From Bryobacterales bacterium (lineage in GTDB: Bacteria > Cyanobacteriota > Vampirovibrionia > Obscuribacterales > Obscuribacteraceae): a stretch of 9,315 bases of DNA. The position numbers were made by a program, and so were the translations under genes. The DNA lies in contig CAJCHQ010000090.1 in the NCBI GenBank assembly GCA_903970295.1, forward strand, positions 1 through 9,315, in the 5' to 3' direction. The notes beneath the pieces are model-generated. The model did no database searches and was not told the origin of the DNA. It saw nothing but the letters and a program-made list of their open reading frames with translations. Positions within the stretch are counted from its first letter, which is position 1, and the number at the start of each line of letters is the position of its first letter. Below are positions 5,176 to 9,315 of the stretch, one piece after another.

Positions 5176-6535
5176 GTGTTTCAATATCTCGCGCTTCGTT
5201 CTGATCACGGCAACAGCTTTATGCAACTTGCAGCCGGCTAGCGCCAATCAAGTAGCGGACTATTCTTCAACCGGGTTGATTGCCGGCAATGGTCCTGGTA
5301 CGGCGAAAGTCACATTTGCACCGGATGGCTTCGCGATAGAAGAAGCCGGGAAAGAAGAAGTCTATGACTTTCAAAACAAGCGTGTCTACTCAATCACAAA
5401 AGCAGATAAGACCTATACCGAAGCGAACCTTAATGCACTCGTTTATTTCTGCGTCAGCGAATTGAGTAACAGGCAGGTGCTGAACAAAGTGTTAGCCTCT
5501 AAAACACTCAAAACACCTATTCTCGATGCATTTGAAGTAGAAAGCGGTTTGGGCATAGTCATGCCGGATCAGAAAAAGGACGCAGCGATTGAACCAGTCG
5601 TTCAGGAAAGCACTACAGGCGATACCATTATCTACGCGCACGATGGCAAAACGGTAGTCTCTCTCGTGCCATCCCAAAATCTAATCGATGCCAGCTGCAG
5701 AAAAAGCTACGATAAATTCATTGCTTATGGCTGTCCGATTCACCCAGAGATTCGCAAGAATATCTTGAGCAAGCCGTATTTGCCGGCAGAACTGGAGTTT
5801 CGCTTCGCGAACGAATTAGGCAAATCCGACAACAAAACAACAGCAGTGGCAAAGACTGGCAAATTAGTATTGCAGAACGTGCATGCTGAACCCGATGCTT
5901 CGATTTCTGCATCAGAATTAAGTGGTTTGAACTTAACGAGAACGAAAAGCGAATTGTCCCCGATCTGGCAGGCGCTCGACGCGCGTGGGGCAAATCCAAA
6001 ATTTCCAAGCAGAGAAGATGCGATCGAATATGCTCAGAACGCAGCCGCCAATAATCGCCCGTTGGATGCGCTGCTGTCATTGCTCGAGTACGGTCTGGAA
6101 ACCGGAGAGACTCTGCTCGAACCAATCAAAGAGTTAAAACCAGCTCTGGCAAAAGACGAAAATGCGCATCTTTTTCTCACATATCTGTCACCAGCAAATG
6201 ATACCGAAGCGGCAGCGGCCAGGAAAAGCCTGGCTCAGATCGATCGAAGCAAACTGGAAAAAGGCGCTGTCATAGACATAATGCAAGGTAACATCGAGAG
6301 CTCGCTCGGTCATGATGAAGTAGCGAAGCAACTCTTGCTCAAAGCGCTGATCAAAAATCCATTGGTTGTCGGCGCCTATCATGATTTAGGCGAAGGCCTA
6401 ACGCGCGACTACCAGATGGAGCTTGCCTGGCAGTGCTTTGACGAAGCACGCAAGTTGCGCCCGGATCATCCGATGTTGAAATCGATCACCGAAATGGAAG
6501 CCAAATTACAACAGGATTTTCCGGACTTTTTTTAG
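5159..6535 (+). CDS. Exported tetratricopeptide-repeat protein
   Basis: The protein is 458 aa from ATG 5159. Residues 1-29 form a Sec signal: hydrophobic FVLITATALCNL, then PASA, with cleavage expected before Asn30. An in-frame ATG at 5120 would bury this signal behind 13 extra residues. Residues 45-95 contain beta-hairpins (GTAKVTFAPDGFAIE, VYDFQNKRVYSITKADKTYTE) resembling DUF4412/LolA-like sheets. The C-terminal region is helical, and about residues 370-440 read as TPR units (GNIESSLGHDEVAKQLLLKA, then HDLGEGLTRDYQMELAWQCF and ARKLRPDHP). The start lies inside the end of the preceding LolA-like gene, so the two are very likely cotranscribed. A periplasmic or surface scaffolding role is inferred; no specific family is recognised. 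The stop lies in a TTTTTTT run. Confidence 0.7.
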   Translation: MPLNVECFNISRFVLITATALCNLQPASANQVADYSSTGLIAGNGPGTAKVTFAPDGFAIEEAGKEEVYDFQNKRVYSITKADKTYTEANLNALVYFCVSELSNRQVLNKVLASKTLKTPILDAFEVESGLGIVMPDQKKDAAIEPVVQESTTGDTIIYAHDGKTVVSLVPSQNLIDASCRKSYDKFIAYGCPIHPEIRKNILSKPYLPAELEFRFANELGKSDNKTTAVAKTGKLVLQNVHAEPDASISASELSGLNLTRTKSELSPIWQALDARGANPKFPSREDAIEYAQNAAANNRPLDALLSLLEYGLETGETLLEPIKELKPALAKDENAHLFLTYLSPANDTEAAAARKSLAQIDRSKLEKGAVIDIMQGNIESSLGHDEVAKQLLLKALIKNPLVVGAYHDLGEGLTRDYQMELAWQCFDEARKLRPDHPMLKSITEMEAKLQQDFPDFF

Positions 6536-6574
6536 AACGTTAAAATAGTGGATTCTGTTATTTGGCACTAACGC

Positions 6575-7327
6575 ATGACTGACAAAGCTTTTTCACCGCA
6601 TGAAAAAATCAAAGTCGGCTGCTGTGGATTTGGCATGGCGCAAGCCAAATATTTTTCAACGTTCTCACTCGTCGAAGTGCAGCAAACGTTTTATCAGCCA
6701 CCCCTGATTGCCACTCTAGAAAAATGGAGAATGGCTGCGCCGCCTGATTTTGAATTTGCCATGAAAGCCTGGCAATTAATCACTCACAACGCCTCGAGCC
6801 CTACCTACAGAAGATTGAAAAAAGAGCTCAATGCAAAAGAATCAAGGGAGAGCGGCGATTTTAAAACGACAAAAATTGTTCGGGAAGCGTACTCCACCAC
6901 CATCGAATGCGCAAAAGCCTTACGCGCGACAAAAATATTATTTCAATGTCCGGCTAGTTTTACGCCTTCGAAGCAAAACAGTGACAATATGCGCAAGTTC
7001 TTTGAAGTTGCCGAACGTCCAGCAGGCATCGATTTTTACTGGGAGCCTAGAGGAGATTGGCAGTACGATTTGATCGCCGAACTTTGTCATGAGCTTAATC
7101 TGATCCACGTGGTCGATCCATTTGTAAGTAAGCCAGTGGCAAGCGATAAGATCTACTTTCGATTGCATGGTGTAGGTGGATGGCGACATGTTTTCACCGA
7201 TGCCGAACTTCAATTCTTATGGCATTCGATTCCGGCAGGCGAACAAGCGCACGTGCTTTTTAATAATACAAAAATGATAAATGACGCATTGCGCTTCCGG
7301 AAAATCGTCAATGACGTCGTTCAATAA
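6575..7327 (+). CDS. DUF72 family protein (YecE-like)
   Basis: The protein is 250 aa, the usual family length. The N-terminal strand IKVGCCGFG replaces the common IGTSGW. Then come EVQQTFYQPP (the E-x-N-x-T/S-F-Y position), FEFAMKAWQ (the F-x-F-x-x-K motif), LFQCPASF, WEPRGDW, the HVVDPF strand, IYFRLHG and the final VLFNNT. Together they cover the conserved motifs of DUF72, a TIM-barrel-like family whose biochemical activity is not established. No export signal is present. The ATG at 6575 has no good SD, and 39 bp separate it from the TPR gene, so it may be read from the same transcript or from a TAAAAT box at 6541. A strong stem-loop follows 5 bp after the stop. Confidence 0.85.
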   Translation: MTDKAFSPHEKIKVGCCGFGMAQAKYFSTFSLVEVQQTFYQPPLIATLEKWRMAAPPDFEFAMKAWQLITHNASSPTYRRLKKELNAKESRESGDFKTTKIVREAYSTTIECAKALRATKILFQCPASFTPSKQNSDNMRKFFEVAERPAGIDFYWEPRGDWQYDLIAELCHELNLIHVVDPFVSKPVASDKIYFRLHGVGGWRHVFTDAELQFLWHSIPAGEQAHVLFNNTKMINDALRFRKIVNDVVQ

Positions 7328-7332
7328 ACAAA

Positions 7333-7364
7333 GTTGGCATCTCCTACTAGTAAGATGCCAACTC
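7333..7364. terminator. Stem-loop terminator between convergent genes
   Basis: A perfect 11-bp stem (AGTTGGCATCT/AGATGCCAACT) encloses a 10-nt loop (CCTACTAGTA). On the minus strand it is followed by a T-rich run (TTTGTTTATT), so it can end the minus-strand gene that stops at 7391. On the plus strand the downstream sequence (CCGTTTCGTC) is less T-rich. It lies between the DUF72 gene and the convergent glycine-zipper gene. Confidence 0.75.
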
Positions 7365-7390
7365 CGTTTCGTCAACTGTTCGTATGGTGA

Positions 7391-7915
7391 TTAGCCCTTT
7401 TTGACAGCAGCTTCGCCAACACGGTGTATATCGGTGGCCTTATTCGCCTTGAAGATTTCTTCAGCACGCTTTAACTGATCGCCACTTGAGCCGTGCACTG
7501 CAAGCAAAATATTGCCGTCGCGGATTTTGCCTTCGTATAATTTGGCTTCGTACTCGGGAATACCGAGGCCGATCAAAGCACCACTAAGACCACCGACAGT
7601 GGCTCCGACAGCGGCGCCACTCAACGCTGCCATGATCGGTCCTGCAGCAATTAGCGGGCCAACGCCTGGAATTGCCAGAGCGCCGACACCTGCCGCGAAG
7701 CCGAAAGCAGCACCCAGCACTCCACCGGTGCTAGCACCAGTGACTGCGCCTTCGGGAGCTTTGGTGGAATTATCGTGGGCAAAATCTTTCGTTCCTTCTT
7801 TATCTGGAAAGAGGACCGAGATGTCACTATCGGTGAATGCGGATGCCCGCAACGCACTGACAATATTTTCCGCTTCTGCGCGGGTGTGGACTAATCCAAC
7901 TACTGACTGATTCAT
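7391..7915 (-). CDS. Glycine-zipper membrane protein with YflT/GspM-like ends (general stress type)
   Basis: The protein is 174 aa from the ATG at 7915, with GGAGAG 5 nt upstream. Residues 5-38 (VVGLVHTRAEAENIVSAL, then DISVLFPD) resemble the N-terminal beta-alpha-beta unit of YflT/GspM heat-stress proteins (PF11181-like). Residues 56-118 are a long Gly/Ala-rich hydrophobic hairpin (GGVLGAAFGFAAGVGALAIP through AALSGAAVGATVGGLSGALI), typical of glycine-zipper membrane segments. GIPEYEAKLYEGKIRDGNIL, then LAVHG (from about residue 118) is the ferredoxin-like closing unit. Such proteins are often stress-induced, but the molecular role is unknown. It lies 51 bp downstream of the BON gene, likely in one operon. 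Confidence 0.75.
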   Translation of the reverse strand: MNQSVVGLVHTRAEAENIVSALRASAFTDSDISVLFPDKEGTKDFAHDNSTKAPEGAVTGASTGGVLGAAFGFAAGVGALAIPGVGPLIAAGPIMAALSGAAVGATVGGLSGALIGLGIPEYEAKLYEGKIRDGNILLAVHGSSGDQLKRAEEIFKANKATDIHRVGEAAVKKG

Positions 7916-7951
7916 TTTTCTCTCCGATGTTTTCTGAGTATGAATGTATTG

Positions 7952-7964
7952 CTGGGTTTCCCAG
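7952..7964 (-). other. Small intercistronic hairpin between BON and glycine-zipper genes
   Basis: CTGGG-AAA-CCCAG (minus strand) starts 2 nt after the BON stop codon. The stem is only 5 bp and has no following T-run, so it is not a standard terminator. It might affect mRNA decay between the two cistrons. Confidence 0.25.
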
Positions 7965-7966
7965 GA

Positions 7967-8347
7967 CTAGTGCGACTTAGCGGCGACCGTGATCAAGTTC
8001 TTGACTGAAGTAACACCGCTGCAACCCTTGGCTATTTCCTCGACCTTGGTCTTCTCGGCTTCACTGTCAACTGGACCTCTAAGGGTGACAAGTCCGTTTG
8101 AAAACAGAATCTTGACGTTCTTAGCATCCATCGATAGCTCTTTCTCAGCCACGATTGCTTTTCTCACTTCGGCTAGGACGGCAACCTTACTTTTCTGGTT
8201 CCCTTGTTTTTCAGCAGTAACTGCATCCTTACGTGTGGCACCTTTGTTTTGCGCCGTATTGTCTGCCTTAGGCGGATCGGCAGCGAATGCAACAGCGGCG
8301 AAATTCATTAATATAGTACAACTAGCGAGTGATACGATTCTTCGCAT
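7967..8347 (-). CDS. Exported BON-domain protein
   Basis: The protein is 126 aa from the ATG at 8347, chosen because AGAGGAGG lies 4-5 nt before it. The upstream in-frame ATG at 8389 has no such site and would bury the signal peptide. Residues 1-22 form a Sec signal (RRIVSLASCTILMNFAAVAFA, with AFA before the mature end). A charged Lys/Asn/Gln-rich linker (24-55) follows. The BON domain spans about 57-123: VLAEVRKAIVAEKELSMDAK, NVKILFSNGLVTLRGPVDSE and VTSVKNLITVAAK show the alpha-beta-beta-alpha-beta pattern with the conserved Gly in NGLVTLRG. BON domains bind membranes or phospholipids in periplasmic proteins such as OsmY. A periplasmic envelope-stress role is inferred. The downstream glycine-zipper gene is probably cotranscribed. 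Confidence 0.85.
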   Translation of the reverse strand: MRRIVSLASCTILMNFAAVAFAADPPKADNTAQNKGATRKDAVTAEKQGNQKSKVAVLAEVRKAIVAEKELSMDAKNVKILFSNGLVTLRGPVDSEAEKTKVEEIAKGCSGVTSVKNLITVAAKSH

Positions 8348-8417
8348 AGATCCTCCTCTGGAACGAAATTTTTTAGATGATTTAAGCATATACCATTGGC
8401 AACGAGCAAATGAAACT

Positions 8418-8433
8418 GCACCATCTCTGGTGC
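8418..8433 (-). promoter_or_regulatory. Hairpin with a GAGA loop in the BON upstream region
   Basis: On the minus strand GCACCA-GAGA-TGGTGC is a perfect 6-bp stem closed by a GNRA-type tetraloop, about 70 nt upstream of the BON start. If transcription starts further upstream, it lies in the 5' leader; if not, it could be a DNA-binding inverted repeat. Confidence 0.3.
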
Positions 8434-8586
8434 CCTTGCTGAGCCTGTGCTTCGCAAATATAATTACCGTATTAAAATTGAATCTGTGACTGAGTGGCTT
8501 AGCGTTACCACCTTATTTCAGAGGTAGGCAGGGGTGCTATTTCTGCGGCTGCGTCTGAGGTGAAAGCACGTTTTCAACGGCTACGT

Positions 8587-8615
8587 ACGAATTCTTTTTC
8601 GTGACGAAGTTTCGT
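8587..8615. repeat. Run of four ACGAA/TTCGT half-sites upstream of the His-rich gene
   Basis: ACGAA (8587), TTCGT (8598), ACGAA (8604) and TTCGT (8611) alternate with spacers of 6, 1 and 2 bp. The middle pair makes TTCGT-G-ACGAA, an inverted repeat too tight to fold as RNA but suited to a dimeric regulator. The run ends 10 bp before the TATAAA box. Confidence 0.4.
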
Positions 8616-8625
8616 ATGATGATGA

Positions 8626-8631
8626 TATAAA
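8626..8631 (+). promoter_or_regulatory. Candidate -10 box (TATAAA) for the His-rich protein gene
   Basis: TATAAA lies 29 bp before the ATG at 8661. The nearest -35-like sequence is GTGACG (8601), 19 bp upstream and weak. The gene may depend on an activator or an alternative sigma factor. Confidence 0.4.
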
Positions 8632-8660
8632 TTCCGGTATTACTTTTGGAGAATTTACGA

Positions 8661-8873
8661 ATGAGCAAAAAAGCTTCTGAGCATCATAAGAAAGCAGCTG
8701 AGCACCACGACAACGCATCGAAACATCATGCGAAAGCTGCTGAACATCACGACAAAGGCAATCACGAGAAAGCAGCACATCACGCTCACACAGCCAAGGG
8801 TCATCAACTTCACGCAGAACATCACGCTGATGAAGCGACCAAGGCACACAGTGAAGAGCATGGTAGCAAGTAA
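8661..8873 (+). CDS. Small histidine-rich helical protein (70 aa)
   Basis: The ATG at 8661 has GGAG 9 nt upstream; the in-frame TTG at 8646 overlaps that SD and is unlikely. Eighteen of 70 residues are His, with many Ala, Lys and Glu. The first half repeats with a period of seven: EHHKKAA, EHHDNAS, KHHAKAA, EHHDKGN. This predicts a long amphipathic or coiled helix with a His-His ridge. The second half (HEKAAHHAHTAKGHQLHAEH) keeps paired His but is less regular. Similar small HH-repeat proteins with the core NHEKAAHHAHTA-GH-LHAEEHA occur in many bacteria and are usually hypothetical. Metal binding (Zn, Ni, Cu) is a natural guess, not shown. There is no signal peptide, so it is probably cytoplasmic. 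It has its own promoter and terminator. Confidence 0.8.
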   Translation: MSKKASEHHKKAAEHHDNASKHHAKAAEHHDKGNHEKAAHHAHTAKGHQLHAEHHADEATKAHSEEHGSK

Positions 8874-8883
8874 GGTCCCAGCC

Positions 8884-8934
8884 TCGGTATAAAGTGCGCC
8901 ACTCAAATTAATTCAGACCTGGCGCATCTACCGA
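8884..8934 (+). other. Two-part hairpin in the 3' region of the His-rich gene
   Basis: An outer stem TCGGTA (8884-8889)/TACCGA (8929-8934) encloses an internal loop and an inner stem TGCGCCA (8895-8901)/TGGCGCA (8920-8926) around an 18-nt loop. It begins 10 nt after the stop codon and ends 4 nt before the terminator stem. It could protect the mRNA 3' end or be part of a 3'-derived small RNA. Confidence 0.4.
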
Positions 8935-8938
8935 TATT

Positions 8939-8970
8939 AAAAGGAGTGGATTTAATTCACTCCTTTTTTT
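8939..8970 (+). terminator. Rho-independent terminator of the His-rich gene
   Basis: The stem AAAAGGAGTG/CACTCCTTTT (10 bp) extends inward with G-T, A-T and T-A pairs to a 3-nt loop, and a run of T's follows. On the minus strand the same stem is followed by TTTTAAT, so it may also stop the response-regulator gene that ends at 9025. Confidence 0.9.
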
Positions 8971-9010
8971 TGCTATTTACTGCTACAACTTTCACTTTTA
9001 TTCAGCGAAG

Positions 9011-9023
9011 TCACCCGGGGTGA
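9011..9023 (-). other. Short hairpin after the response-regulator stop
   Basis: TCACC-CCG-GGTGA (minus strand) lies 1 nt past the stop codon. It has a 5-bp stem and no T-run, so it is weak as a terminator on its own. Confidence 0.25.
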
Positions 9024-9024
9024 T

Positions 9025-9315
9025 TCAAATTAGACCTTGCTTGACGGCCTTAACGGCAGCCTGCGTGCGATCGGTGACGGCAAGTTTCTCGAGAATATGT
9101 TTTATGTGGGTCTTGACAGTGTCGGTGCTGATAAAAAGATGCTTGGCGATTGAAGTGTTGTTCAAACCTTTAACCATCAACTTCAAAACTTCAGTTTCGC
9201 GCTCAGTGAGCGGAACTTCTGCCGCAATGACAGACTCCGCTGCGGTTGTGTAATCAGGCACGAGCTTGAGAATTTTGCTAGCGATGGACGAATCCAGCCA
9301 CATATCTCCAGCCAT
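9025..9315 (-). CDS. LuxR/NarL-type response regulator, C-terminal part (cut by window edge)
   Basis: The frame is open to the right edge and ends with TGA at 9027-9025. The first visible residues (AGDMWLDSSIASKILKLV) match the linker that follows a receiver domain in NarL/FixJ regulators, so the ATG at 9315 is probably internal and the receiver domain lies outside. The last 61 residues form the LuxR-type helix-turn-helix: LTERETEVLKLMVKGLNN, TSIAKHLFISTDTVKTHIKH and ILEKLAVTDRTQAAVKA, with the expected E-x-E-V-L and T-V-K-x-H-I recognition-helix residues. It would act as a DNA-binding transcription factor controlled by phosphorylation from a sensor kinase not seen here. The partner and targets are unknown. 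Confidence 0.9.
   Translation of the reverse strand: MAGDMWLDSSIASKILKLVPDYTTAAESVIAAEVPLTERETEVLKLMVKGLNNTSIAKHLFISTDTVKTHIKHILEKLAVTDRTQAAVKAVKQGLI

Larger units (their letters stand above)
8348..8660. other. Divergent intergenic region between BON and His-rich genes
   Basis: These 313 bp hold no supported gene. They contain the BON leader with its SD, a 6-bp hairpin (8418-8433), the ACGAA/TTCGT half-site run (8587-8615), the TATAAA box (8626-8631) and the SD of the His-rich gene. Several reading frames here are open but lack starts and codon bias. Confidence 0.6.

Noticed and set aside
7512..7910. 132-aa Pro/Ala-rich plus-strand ORF
   Set aside because: Its composition is the antisense image of the Gly/Ala zipper repeats in the real gene.
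7989..8489. 166-aa plus-strand ORF, one of the longer frames here
   Set aside because: It is antisense to the BON gene, which has a signal peptide, strong SD and a clear domain. The frame looks like a shadow.
8581..8906. Minus-strand ORFs antisense to the His-rich gene
   Set aside because: They mirror the biased CAT/CAC codons of the His-rich gene and have no start or domain support.

Overview
This is a bacterial chromosomal window of roughly balanced base composition (near 50% GC by eye). It is gene-dense, with short intergenic gaps, good AGGAG-type ribosome binding sites and several perfect TATAAT boxes. Several products carry classic secretion signals (a lipobox and AxA cleavage sites), which suggests an organism with a cell envelope rich in exported proteins. 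The mix of a NarL/LuxR-type regulator, LolA-like paralogues, a BON protein and a His-rich helical protein made me think of the non-photosynthetic Cyanobacteria lineage (Melainabacteria/Obscuribacterales). That is recollection and inference only; nothing in the window proves it. I see no insertion sequence, prophage gene, CRISPR array or rRNA.

Layout. Positions 1-200 (minus) hold the C-terminal remnant of a class-V aminotransferase-like protein that has lost its N-terminal part. Positions 240-1343 hold a lipoprotein gene (plus) and three very short single-membrane-segment ORFs: 33 aa plus, 55 aa minus and 43 aa minus. Two of these were easy to miss. After a sparse stretch, an exported DUF4384 protein (minus, 1634-2374) and a DUF429 RNase H-like protein (plus, 2503-3381) diverge from a shared 128-bp region. 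Next come two tRNA genes, Arg(TCT) and Lys(CTT), each preceded by the same GTTATAATTT box. They are followed at only 32 bp by a tandem pair of LolA-like paralogues (3683-4378 and 4477-5175) and an exported TPR protein (5159-6535) whose start overlaps the second paralogue. A DUF72 (YecE-like) gene (6575-7327) closes this plus-strand run at a strong stem-loop between convergent genes.

The right end looks like an envelope/stress module. On the minus strand, an exported BON-domain protein is followed by a glycine-zipper protein with YflT/GspM-like ends, probably as a two-gene operon. On the plus strand, a 70-residue His-rich helical protein has its own TATAAA promoter preceded by a run of ACGAA/TTCGT half-sites, and its 3' region holds a two-part hairpin and then a textbook intrinsic terminator. 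The last gene (minus, cut by the edge) is the DNA-binding end of a NarL/FixJ-type response regulator.

I found no clear novel defence or mobile system. The best candidates for something undescribed are the tRNA-linked run of LolA-like and TPR proteins, the cluster of tiny membrane proteins, and the regulatory and RNA structure around the His-rich gene.
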